From Paramarasmius palmivorus (taxonomy: Eukaryota > Basidiomycota > Agaricomycetes > Agaricales > Marasmiaceae): a DNA stretch of 64,000 nucleotides. A model generated the notes under the pieces. That model saw only the letters and a program-made list of their open reading frames with translations. It searched no databases and was not told the DNA's origin. Position numbers and translations under genes: made by a program. Within the stretch, counting starts at the first letter, position 1. Each line of letters opens with the position of its first letter. Below, piece after piece: positions 47,172 to 59,200 of this stretch. The stretch lies in contig JAYKXP010000111.1 of the NCBI GenBank assembly GCA_037176845.1, positions 97,382 through 161,381 of the forward strand, read 5' to 3'.

Positions 47172-49274
47172 GCTTTCATCTTCGAATGCTTTGGTGTCGC
47201 GACGGTGATCTGTGAAGGGTTCGGTTTGGATGTGGTGAGCAGAGGCTCAGGGATCGCAACTGTTTCTGTGAAGTGAGATAGTGCAACCAACGGTGCATTG
47301 AATGTAGTACTGACCTTCAACTGGCGGGGATGTATGAAGTTCTTCCGGCATGCTTTGGTCACCCTGCTTGTCGGTATTAGATGAAGAGTGGTCTGTGGAT
47401 CGTAAATGAGCAATATACAAATGAATGCGAGATTCTGGGACTAACCATGAACTTCTTCAAACCGACTTCCCGTTGTCTCGTTGCCGATGAAGATGTCCAA
47501 CTCTGGATACCCCAAACTTCGAGCAAAATTGGCAGTTTCAGGGTCGAAGCCGCGAGCTACTTGCCAGTTGCGGATGGTATCGTAGACATAGCTTGGCCAT
47601 GTACATACATTTGGCCCATAAGAGCGTACATCCATATACAGCTCTGGAACCCCCCATCGCCAACATTCCTCATCCGTCATCTCAGATAGCCCATTCTCAT
47701 CAAGAGACCAGAAGTGGGTTCTGTTTTTCTCCCATGTGTTGACTTCAGCTAATGTCATGGGGAGAGGGTAGATGAAGAGGTAGATGGACTGGGTTTTTTC
47801 AAATAGTGAGTGGCTTTGTTGATTCAAACGTCTTGTTGAATTGAGAATGAAGACTACTGATGGGTCAAGTATAACTATGCAAAGAGAGGATGATGAGTTC
47901 GGTCGTCAACATAGTAAATAGGACATACACCATTGTTCCTCTGTTCCCAAGATCCCACAGGAACTGATGATCTTTGCGCTTTGCGACAACCAGCTCTCCT
48001 CAAAGCTATCTGGGTCAAGATAGAATTCAAGATCAACTTTTGGACCATCTAGCTTGAAACTTTAGAAATCAATACCCAAAACTAAACCATTACGCCTACC
48101 CTCACTCACCGAATCAACCCATCATTCAATACTGTTTTATCCACCAACCCCTGCAACTCTTCCATTTCCCACAACACCCCACCAACCCCCCACCTCGCAA
48201 TAGCCCCCAGTGAAGGGGAGTAAACAGTATCAATGCGGAACCCATCGAGGGTTTCTGGGGTGTTTTCTGGCAGGATTTTGAGCAGCTCTTCACGAGAAAG
48301 GCTTTTGAGGTTGGATGAGTATATGCGATGACGCCCTGCACACTCTACAATGAGACGGTCCAATGTCGCTGAAGGGAATTTCTGGAAGAATTGAAAGGCA
48401 GTGTCATCTTGCAGCATCTTTGCTGATGTTGTGTGAGGAATTCCGTTGATGGTTTCAGCGAGTACAACGGAAAGAGCAGGCCCTTTGGGTCCCTTGATCA
48501 GAGTCCCTCTCGTGTTCAGCCATATCGCCGACTCATCGCAACCCAATTTCCTCTATAAGGACAGTGTGTTAGCTTTGCGGACACAGGAGACACCAAGTTT
48601 AAGATGCACCCGCAACCATTCAACAAAGAAATCTCCCCAAAACGAGTGTCTGTGGAAATGCCCAAGAGGAACAAGTTCTATCGCGCCAACTTGATAAGTA
48701 TCGACATCACTGAAGAGGGAGCAAGACTCACCATCATGGAAGATCAAAAATGGGACCTTAGATCGGTTCAGAGCATAGAGTTGCCATGTGTTTGAGGACC
48801 TATCTGGTTGTCAGTAAAATTGTTGGGTGAGGAAAGCGGTAACGAACCTGTTTTGTGAAAACCAATGGAAATGACTTTTGAAGACCTCCTGTGCCTCCTG
48901 GCCTTTGTATTCTATGCCGGTGAACTTGGATTGCCGGCCAACCAATTCAACACTGTACACTGTGCTGTGGGCCCTAGTATGACGCGCACCGCACTGACAG
49001 ATCCACCACGGACATTGACAATGACCGAAGACATCGTCGCGATGTATCTCTTTCAAAAGATAGATCTCTCCTTTCTTCAAGCGTTCGAACTATCAATTTC
49101 ATCTTCAGCTCGTAAATATACATCAGTGAGACCTCATACCTCGTCGTATTCCGTAGGCTCGACCTCTGCCCATGAACTGATATGAATGACTTCTGCTGTG
49201 ACATTGACCTGGTCGCGCGATACATTGTTGACAGCTGGACCAGTGACAATGACCTGTGAGGCATTGAAGCTCAT
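46802..49274 (-). CDS. nine-exon agaricomycete family protein, paralogue 3 (685 aa)
   Basis: Exons (minus strand): 49274-49140, 49089-48848, 48799-48732, 48677-48610, 48552-48110, 48059-47929, 47874-47446, 47392-47315 and 47265-46802. All introns are GT-AG and 48-57 bases, and the frame closes on TGA. The ATG gives MSFNAS and then VNNVSRDQVNV. Other landmarks are a cysteine cluster (C-x-C-x4-C-x-C), YKGQEAQEVFKSHF, WQLYALNR, FLIFHDE, FRIDTVYSPSLGAIARW, ESWLSQSAKIISSCG, HFWSLDENG and ARGFDPETANFARSLG. The last exon ends in three tandem copies of a unit of about 41 residues with the core PPQMQ.MV, SILGK..RG and QTR.TRRR. This basic tail differs in each paralogue. Function unknown; the conserved gene structure and frame support a live gene. 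Confidence 0.78.
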
Positions 49275-49299
49275 TGTTAGCGAAGGAGTTTGGTGGCGG

Positions 49300-49830
49300 A
49301 ACACCAGGAGAGGCCGTGGAGTACACGAGGCATACGACAGCTTTATAGCTGTCAGTGGGTGCACGATGTAATGGATGGAAAGAGCTGTCGGCGATCTCCA
49401 GAGGGCGTCAATGTGGATGCTGCCGTAGGCGCTAGTTTGGAGGGAGCTGAGCGTCGTAGGTAAGGTGTGCTGAGGTTGCATGATAAGTTTGGGTAGCGGT
49501 GGAAATTATTTCGTGCACTGGATCTCCTCAGACATTAATAGGAGTAGATGAAAGTGCCATTGTATCGTTTTGAGGTCGATGGACATTGCGGTAGGAGCCT
49601 GAGGATATGGAAGTGGAAAGAACGACCGAGGCGAAGGTGCCAAGTGCTTTGGAGGTCTAGAGTAAGATAGAAGCAAGGGTGTGTCAACGAAACGATTCCA
49701 TCATTAGTATAGAATAAGTCGTACCACTAATTCCATCTCAAAATCTCGTTTAACGGGCAGAAAACAGGAAGCAAGTTGCAGAAAATTGTTTTAGATGGAA
49801 CGTAGTTTGACGAACGTTCTGACTGAGTGC
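49300..49830. other. upstream region of nine-exon paralogue 3
   Basis: This matches 12,850-13,410 and in part 34,790-34,960, so the duplication includes the 5' flank of the gene. No coding frame is conserved. It ends in 'aacgttctgactgagtgcacaga', directly abutting the LTR. Confidence 0.4.
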
Positions 49831-49835
49831 ACAGA

Positions 49836-50049
49836 TGTGACGTTGCGCCGTTAAGCTCGTCACACGCAGAGTCAAACCGTGTACTGAGAGGGATACCAGT
49901 AGGGTAGATTTCACTGAAGAACTCTCTACGATACATGCCTGCTTATATACTGAGAGAATAGCTAAATAGGGAACGGTAAGTATGGGATAGGAAATATATG
50001 AGTCCGTGAGATAGGCAGTGTTCGGTCACTCGATGACCGGCGCGTTACA
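49836..50049 (-). repeat. 3' LTR of the Ty3/gypsy element
   Basis: On the plus strand it starts TGTGACGTTGCGCCG and ends GACCGGCGCGTTACA. It carries the TATA-like TATATAAG (minus strand, 49,942-49,949). Compared with the other LTR it has several substitutions and small indels ('agggaacggtaagtatggg' against 'aggaaagtaagtagg'). Confidence 0.93.
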
Positions 50050-50061
50050 TACGCCCTCCTT
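50050..50061 (-). other. polypurine tract
   Basis: Immediately inside the 3' LTR the minus strand reads AAGGAGGGCGTA before TGTAACG. This is the expected position and composition of the plus-strand primer of an LTR retrotransposon. Confidence 0.75.
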
Positions 50062-50274
50062 GACCTTGGAGAGGTCAACTGTAGACTAAAAGGTGAGAGA
50101 TAAAGGTAGGTACATGTTGTAAATGACGAAGGCTGAGATGAGGAATGAGTGTGGGTGTTTTTGTATAGTAAGAGACCATGTTTGAATGGATAGGATGAAG
50201 TGGGCAGGGTATGTGAGCAGGAGAATGGATCTCCGTGGGGTTTGGATGATAGGGAGTGAGGGTATACGACGTTC
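50062..50274 (-). other. 3' untranslated segment of the Ty3/gypsy element
   Basis: This is about 210 bases between the stop codon of the polyprotein and the polypurine tract. I see no further coding signal. Confidence 0.6.
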
Positions 50275-53200
50275 TCACTCAGAGTCTGCGTTGCGGCGAC
50301 GCTTCTTTGACGCCCCCTGTTTGAACTCGTCGGGAACGTAGTTGAATCCACCGGCGGCAGCTCCCTGGTAATGCTTCTTGAGGCTGCGCTTCTGGATACT
50401 GAGCTCGCGGCCTCGGTCTGCTCGAAGAGCCTGGTTAGAAGCCATCCTCTGGAACTGGTTGTGCGTCGACTCGGGTACGGAAATCCTGCCGTTGAGAAGG
50501 ATCTCCTTGCCAAAAAGGTCGAAATCTTCGAGACCCCAGCCTTCCATACTTGGAGAAGGGCTTTCAAGGAACATGATCTCATCAGTGGGTTCGGGATCTG
50601 CAGAGTCGTATGTGGCAAAACGAGTGTCGTCGTCGACGAGGGTGTTGTAAGCGTTGGCGAAGTCGAAATAGCCCGAGCTGGGAATCCAACGGCGGTCACG
50701 AAGATCGGGGCTATTGCGGAGCTGGAGGTCGATTTGGAAATAGTGACGCATTTCCATCGACGAGACCTTCCAAGTGCAGCGATTGTCGGCGTCGGTTACG
50801 TAGAACGTTTCTGGATGAACACGACGGACGTGGCGCTGAAGGTCGGATTCTGGTGGGGGAACGTCTGCCATGCCGAGATTGATATGTGATGGTAGAGATG
50901 GATAGGCGGCGGACGGTGATGGAGATAGTGAGCGAGTGGTGGAAGAAGGTGAAGGGGGAAGTGTTGGTGAGTCTTGAAGGAGGAAGAGAAGAGCATTTAA
51001 AGTGTTGGTGATGGTTTCTTCGGCTTCTTCCTCTTCCTGCAACTCTGATAAATCTTTAGTCCCCTTCGGCAGTTTAGAGACAGTATCAATGCCTAGCAAA
51101 TCAAGGTACTCACTAAGGCACGGTAGCGCACTAATCTCTTGGTACGGCATCCAGGTTACGTCGCCTGTAGTCCACTCGACTTCAAACGTTGAGTTCTCAC
51201 CCATCCCTGAGTGTGATATGATGCGTGCAATCTTCCATTGGCTCTCAGCCTCTGGAGTTTCTCCGAGCTGAGACTCTAGACGACCAGGAAATCTACGATC
51301 GTCGTTAGGTACGTGGATGCGCAGGAGCGAGGAATGAAATACCGGATGTATTCCTCTCTGCAGCATGTTAGCCGGGAGTTCCACCTTAAACGAGTGGTTT
51401 CCATAGTCCTTGAGGATCTTGTACGGACCAATAAACTTGGGAATAAGCTTCCTAGCGAGTCCTTTTTCAAATGACAAGTTCTTGGTGGAGACGTAGACCA
51501 ACTCGCCCTCCTTGAAGGGCTCATACCGGCGTTTTCGGTTAGCAGCTCGGATCTGCTTTACGCGAGACTCTAAAATGCTATCATGAGCTGCTATTAACGC
51601 CAAGCGTCTTTGACGAGCAAAGACACGAACTGAAGGGTACTCATTTTGAAGACCTGAATCCCAAATCATTGAACGGGGCATTTGTCCAGAGTTTAGAAAG
51701 AACGGCGCGTAGCCTGTTGATTCTGAGCGCGCGCTGTTGATTGCGAATTCGATTGAGGGTAGCTTTGCGACCCAGTCCTTTTGATTCGGAGATACACATT
51801 GTCGGAGCATCTGGACAATGGTACGATTAGCACGTTCGGTTGCGCCATCCGACTGGGGATGATACGCACTGGACATATTGAGCTTGGTTCCAATCAGCTC
51901 GTGTAACCGTTTCCAGAATATACTTGTGAAAAGCGAGTCGCGGTCGCTAACAATTCGTCGAGGTAAGCCGTGCAACTTGTATACATGTTCAAACATTAAT
52001 TCTGCGACCTGGCGGGCAGTGTAGGTGGTTTTACTGGGAACGAGATGGACCATGGACGTGAACAAGTCAATGATAACCGTGATCTGGTCATAGGATCCAT
52101 CACGGTTTTTCGATTCCGGTAGGGGGCCGACGAAATCCATTCCGATAGCGTCCCAGGGTCGCGACGGGATGCCAAGTGGATGGAGTGGACCATATGGCTT
52201 CTGAGAGTCAGCCTTGGTCAGTTTACAGACGTGACAAGACTCACAATATGACTTGATATCAGCTATCATGTCTTTCCACCAAACGTGTTCCCTGAGGTAG
52301 TCAGCAGTTTTTGCAGCACCTAAATGAGCTAGGATAGAATGAGCTTCAGAGATTAATATTTCTTGAATACTTCTCTGGTTGACCAGAATACGTGGCACAC
52401 ACAACACTTTGAGTGAATCAGAATGCTTCAAGTATATTAAACCATTGGAAACTTCGAAATTCTTGAAGTCCTTGGGGTTATCTAGTATTTTCTTGAAGAA
52501 TGTGTCTTCCGAGTACTTGTTTTTGATGAGAATATGCAAGTCAATGCCTCCAGTAGTGTTAGAAACAATGTCTATTAGGGATGATGAAGGTACGGAACCA
52601 CGGGAGACCGGACCTGGACCGGTGTAAGGGTCCGCGGACTTGTCTCCGGACTTGTCCGGCAACTGTACAGTTGTTGAGATTTGAGTTTTCGGTGGCTTGG
52701 CAAGTCCCGGGGTTTGTCCAGTTTGACTTTGGACAGTCTTGCTGGCTGTCTGGTCATTGTCCCCTGCGTTATGGGCATTCGTTTGCTGGAATTCATCCTC
52801 TTTTAACTTTCCTGGTGTGTTTGAGTGAAAATCCGAAGAATTTGAGTGGTCAAAAGTCGAAATAGGCTCAGAATTTGAGGTAGAAGGTGTAAGGTGAGTA
52901 CCCTTTCCGCCCTCCTGTGCGCGTCTTGGTCCGTTGACGCGTACACGACCTTTCATTCGTTTAGCAAACTCTTTTGAAGTCTCGGGACGTCCAGTTTCAG
53001 CATCCGAAGGCTTCGAACGGCTCGCAATTCGAGCACTGGACCGTACCGCATTTGCTTCAAGACCTGCAAGCAAGGGAATGGAGATTCCATGGGTCGAGAG
53101 ATGATCATTATCAACACCGTCATCATGGAAGGTATACTCGGAGCGCGAACGAACAGTTCCCGGTGCGTCATTAGCGTATATTCGAGATAATGCGTCGGAT

Positions 53201-56200
53201 AACACATTTTCTTCTCCAGGGACATACTGGATCTCGAAATCAAACTCAGCAAGTTTTTCCATCCATCGAGCTTGTCGTCCGGTAAGATTCTTTTGCTTCA
53301 ACAAATGTACAAGTCCCTTATGGTCTGTTATCCAGGTGAATTTGACACCTTGCAACACATCTCGGTACCTCAACATTGTCTCAACACCGGCCAGCATTTC
53401 CAGCTCATGGACTGCGTAATTCTGTTGTGCAGAGTTCAACTTTGCTGAATAGAATGCTGATACGCGAGCAGATTTCCAGTCGTCGCCTTGGGAGACAACG
53501 CCGGCAATGCTCGCGGAGCTTGCGTCAGTCACAAGCCAAATTGGCTTCCGTTCAGGTGAGTAGTCAATCGGAACTCGGGAATGATTTCGGTGTTGCTCAA
53601 CTATATCTTTTATTTCATCAAAAGCTCTTTGCTCCGTAAACGTCCAGCGGAATGGCGCCGAATTCGCTGTCAACCCATGCAAGACACCCATTGGTCCTCG
53701 GATTCGAGGAAGGTCATCGGCAAGGAACCCAACAGCTCCCAAGAATCCCGATACCAACTCCTTCGATGTCGGCACCTTCCAGTTGGCAATAGCGTCGACT
53801 TTAGCAGGGTCCATGCGAATTCCGTTATCGTCGATTACGCGGCCGAGTAGGTGGAGTTCCTTTACAAGGAAGTTCAGCTTCTTTTCATTGAGGTAAAACC
53901 TTTCCTTCTTCATGATATCTATAACCATCTTGACATGTTTAATGTGTTCCTCTAGAGACTTTGAGTAAATCACAATGTCGTCAAGGTAGACGTCCATACA
54001 GACTCCAATGAGTCCCGCAAACTGGTGATTCATCTGGGCTTGAAAGGTAGCACCTCCATTACAGTCTCCTTGTTGAATTACATGACTGACCATAGTACCA
54101 TCAGGTGTAGTCATCGCGGATCGATGAACATGTTCGGGAATTATCCGAATCTGTTCATATGCATCTTTTCCGTCAATGACGCTTCGAAATGGATGCGAAG
54201 CAACTCGCCGCATGATATCATCAATGTTCGGTAGGGGCGAGGCTATCTTTCGAGTGTTGGCATTACGCTCGCGAAGATCATAGACAATACGCAGTAAGTC
54301 CTTTTGCTTTGAAGACTTCGGAATCAACATCATAGGTGATGTGTTTGTTGCAGTCGCCATTTCCCAGCGGCCAGACTTGACATAGTCTCGTCGTTTCTGA
54401 TCCCATTGTGCGCGAAACGCCTGAGGACAACGGGACGGACGCCAAGAATAGATTTTATTTTCATCAATCAAAGGTATAGTATGATTGATTGCACGCAACG
54501 GAGGCAAGGGTGTCTCCGCTGCACTCTTACAGATAGGCTTGGCGTACGCTCGAAGCTCGTCTCGAGCTTCTTCAAGTCTCCGTTCTTCTATCATGATACT
54601 TTGAGACCGAATTTCACTAACGTTTTCTCCTTGAATAGGTAAAGGTTCCGAACTTCCGATCTCGACAGACGACGGGTTGAACCCAACACGCACTTGGTGT
54701 TGGAAGAGAAATGGTGTTCCCAAGATCAAGTCATAGCCCGTCAGGTTAGCAATATCAAAATATCGCACTGTCTTTATGTTCTGATACCGAAATTCCACAT
54801 TTGTTCCACAGTGAATTTTCGAGCGTGAACCTTGAACGGCCATATGTAAAGGTAATGGTTTCTCTAAGTACTCCTTGTGCACCAATAGCTGATCTGCCAG
54901 TTGAGTAGACATGAAGTCCCCAAGTGATCCGGTATCAACGAGTGCCCTACAAGGCTTGCCGTTGATCATCACAACGATCACGATGGGTCTAGGCACAACA
55001 CGCCCAATGTCTTTGACTAACGAAGATGTTCGCTGAAGTGCAGGGTAGGTTTTCGGTTCTATATTCATTCCAGCAATACTAATAACATGAACATAGCCGT
55101 CTTCCTCTTCCCATTGGAGATTTCCACAAAGTAAGTGAACATAACTGTCGTACAGTGCAACTTGTTGATCTAGTTCCCGCGTGAACTCATCCTCAGGTTC
55201 GCCGAAAAACCTAGGTAAGAATTCATATTCAATTGGACTTCGAAGACGTTCAACTAACTCACCTTCAGCGTGTTCAACATGTTTACGGTACCAATTTGGT
55301 AAGTCGAACTTTGGATTTAGAAGGTGCCGTTCTGAGATCTTGACAGTGAATTTCCGGACGCAATCTTCGATGACGAATTCAGATTGCTTGTCCGGATTTC
55401 GGTACACCATATACCATTCTTCTCGGGGAATGTGCACATCTGACGGATAAGGTACGAACTTCGTCAGCTTTTCTCGTGCAGCAATAGCTAATACCTTTCC
55501 CATTCTAGGATAGTCCATATCAACAAATTCAGGTATGTCATCCTCATCGGCAAGACGACACGCCCAAGATTCACCAGGTTTGAAGCCAGGTCTCATCAAC
55601 CGTGAGGTAAGGAATTGACATCTTAAATTGCGCTCACGATCAATGACATTGACACGGCGCCTACTTTCAGGAGATGTCCAAGCAACAAATCGTGAAGAGG
55701 AATCAATTTTGTACTGTTCGGGATCACCCGGATAAGGGCAGCTTGCCTCAAGACGATCTTCGAGGGCTCGGGCAAGTACATCCCCCATTTTACGCATCTG
55801 GTAAGCATGTCTCCTTCTTACTTTCTCTTGTCTGAGTCTAAGCTTATACATATCTTCAGCATGGACTTTCCTTTGCTGAGGATGTCCTACAACAGGTTTC
55901 TGTGGCTTAAACCGAGTACGAGCATCTTGAATGATCTCGTACCACCAAGAGACAACATCAAATGAGTGGTTGATAATGTTGTCAATGGGGATTTCCTTTC
56001 CGATACGTTCGGCTCGGTCAAAGATCCGGTACGTTTCTCTCTTGTAATTTGGACGTACAAAGAATCTGTTTCTGACTGAAGTCTCAAGTTGGGGTGTAGG
56101 ATATGATTGAATACCTTGTGCCAAACGAAGGGTAAGTCCTTGCGCGTAAACGTCACCCATCCTATTGACTAACCCTTTGAATCCAGAGTCCACGTACGTA

Positions 56201-59200
56201 ATACCACAAGCATCAGCTCGACGTTTCGCATACCAAGTGGCCAGCTGGAATCCAGGTGTCAAGAGAAGGTCTGTGGGCACAAGAACGGCCTCATGTCTTG
56301 ACTCGAAATCATTGATCTGATAAAATTCTTCGTTCACAGGTACAACATCAAATCGGAACGATGTTGTTGATCCCCAATAGAAATCATCACCGGGGTATGG
56401 TGCGTAATGGTGTAGAACAAACTGGGCAGCTTCGGAAATCACATCTCCCATGCACGGTGGTCGCCATGTAGGATCTATCTTTCCGTGCAAGTGGAAATCA
56501 GACCAAGGTGAGTCTGGATAACCAAATTCATTCTTTGCTTCGTTTGCCCATACGTACTTATTCTTCCCATCAGATCTCTCTTCAAGAAAAGTGTTCAAAT
56601 CAAACGGTGGTTCCTCATGCTCAATAGTAGGTTGAAAATCAGGTTTGGCCTTATAATCATTGATGTAAGCTGTATACTGACATGCCGGAAACAGGTGGCG
56701 ATGATAGCGACCATCATCTGGGATGCGTACATCATTATCGGAGTCAACGTAGCGTGAAGATGAGTTGTTCAAGACACTTTGTTCATCATCCTCGGAATCA
56801 GGTGAGAAATATGATTGTGCAGAGTGATATTCATCTGAAAATTCCGTTTCTGAATCATAGCCTTGACTAGGTCTTGGTGTAGACGATTCCTCACCGGAAT
56901 CACTATCTGACCAGTCGTCATCAGTATCTGAAACAGCTTGTAGGTCTGGTATACTGTCTGTTTCCGAGTTCGTATCTGACAACGAATCATTAGATGAATT
57001 CTCTGAGGTCACGGCATTGAAGATTTCATTAATTTCTTCATCGGAAATGAATGGTTCAAGTAGATCATCAGGCGTCAAGAAATTCAAGTGCATTTGGGTT
57101 GTTTCACCCAGCGGATCCATTTCAAGGTCATCAACATCAAATCCAAGCGCGTTAGAGCTTAAACCAGGTGGGCCCTTCCTATTGGACTTGACTGTATTAT
57201 TCTGAGGGCAGTTACGTGCCATATGACCAGGTTCTTCGCATATGAAACAACGATTCTGAGCGACAAGCTCATTTTTCTTAGCTTCGGTGAGCACTTTTCC
57301 TTTATTGGGTTGCGGCGTAGATGATTTACCACGCCCTCCATCCCGATAGCTATTTCCATAAGCTGATCCTTGTCTAAAGGTTGGCGCTGGAGTTCGGGAT
57401 GGTCCTCGAGAGGAACCTTGCTGAAATTGAGGTGTCTTTTGATCACCATTCCACTTTCCCTTCTTCTGGGATTTGTGGTCATGACGAGGTACGTTCCTCA
57501 CATCATTAGAGTTTGAATTCTCAGGCTTAGTACCAGGATTAGATTTAGGTTTATCTTTTCCTCGTGGTGCCATTTCAAACTCGGCCATTTCAACAAGTTC
57601 GGCAGCGCGCACTATTTCATCCCAAGAGTGAACGTCTTTATTCAACTTCTCGCGATGAAGTTCTCGTCTCATGTGAGCATTGAAACCATCCCATAGTTTG
57701 ATTACCATCTCACGTTTACTAGTGATACCGACAAGATTATATAACATTTCAAGTTCATACACATACTCAAGCACGGAACGATCATTTTGGAAGCATCGGC
57801 GAAGACGATCACGTTGTAGGTTGCGGTAGTTCGCTGGAAAACAATAATTGAATAGTTCCTTAGCGAAATCAAGAATTCTCCAACGTGAATGATTACGTGA
57901 AACCTTTTGAATGAAGAACGACAACGCTCGGCCTCTTAGATAGTGGGACGCAAGCATGACTTGCTGATCTCGAGGTACGTTTCCTTCTTCGCAATATTGT
58001 ATCATTCTCATTAACCAAGTATGGAATCTTTCAGCATCAGCAGTACCATCATAAGTAGGTGGAGGTACGGGTTTGATTAACCTAGTTTGCTTCCTTTTTC
58101 GGTAAGATTTCCGCTTGTTTTTCTTCCTTCGAGCACGTCTAGAGTCTGATGAATCTGAGCTAGAAGATGTACCTGAAGAAGTGGATGACTCCGACGAGTC
58201 AGAGTCAGAGCCACTATCATCATCACTAGAGCTTGTACTTGAGCTACTTGACGATGACGACGAACTCGAACCACCTGAAGAACCACCTTCACCATCATCA
58301 TCACCCAATGACGACGAGGAGCTCGAAGAGAATTCCTTTCTCTTCTTGGCATCACGGCGCTTTTTTGACACACGCTCGCGGGACCTACGCTTCTTACTGG
58401 AGCCATTCAAAGCTTGGGCAAGGAAGCTGGTATCCGGCAACTGATTGGCAGGTTGGGCAGCATAGTCAGATGCACGAGGTGTACCAGGGGTTCCGGAGCG
58501 ACCACGCATTGCATCCTTAAGCTTCCTCTCATGGTGAGAGGACATGGGTTTGAGGTGAGTATCATCCTCCTTTGATTTGCGTTCTTTACGCTCACGCGAC
58601 TTGTTCTTCTTAGAACGACGTTTTGGTGACTTGGACCTTGAACGTTTCGAACATTTCTTGGTTTTACGCTTACCTTTCTTGGTCTTCTTGATGTCGTTGC
58701 AATCAGAAGCATCTGCCTCTGGTTCGGCAGCTTTAGGTTTCTTTGTTTCCTTGGGTACGTTTGAGTCAGACTGCTTGACAGACTCATTAACCTGTTTCTT
58801 TGCAGGTTGCGAAGCTTTGGGTTGCGCATGGGCTTGCTGTTCGACGTCTCGGACAGCATTCCAACTTTCCAATGCGGCACGTTGGGCTTGAGGATCCAAT
58901 TCCTCATCATCAATTTCATTTTCACGGTCGGCAAACTTTCCCTTGGAGATGGCGTTTGACGGCTTGGAGCTAGGACCAGGAGTAGGCTCCGAGTCAGAGG
59001 AATCAGATGCATCCTCTACTCGAGCTTGTAGATTACGGTTTCTCATGTCAATAGCAGCGCGCTGAGCGGGAGTCAGATTCTCCTCAGCAGCTCTCACTGT
59101 ACTAGCTTGTTCTTCAGACAGATAATCAATAGGAACATTGAAGCGCAATTGATTTTTATTAGACTTCTTTCTACGTAAGTCATCTAAGCTCTTCGTACGA

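Noticed and set aside
50371..50889. Plus-strand frame of 172 codons opposite the end of pol
   Set aside because: It lies fully antisense to the intact polyprotein and has no independent motif.
58115..58444. Plus-strand frame rich in E/D/S opposite gag
   Set aside because: It is the antisense shadow of the serine/aspartate run of the polyprotein.
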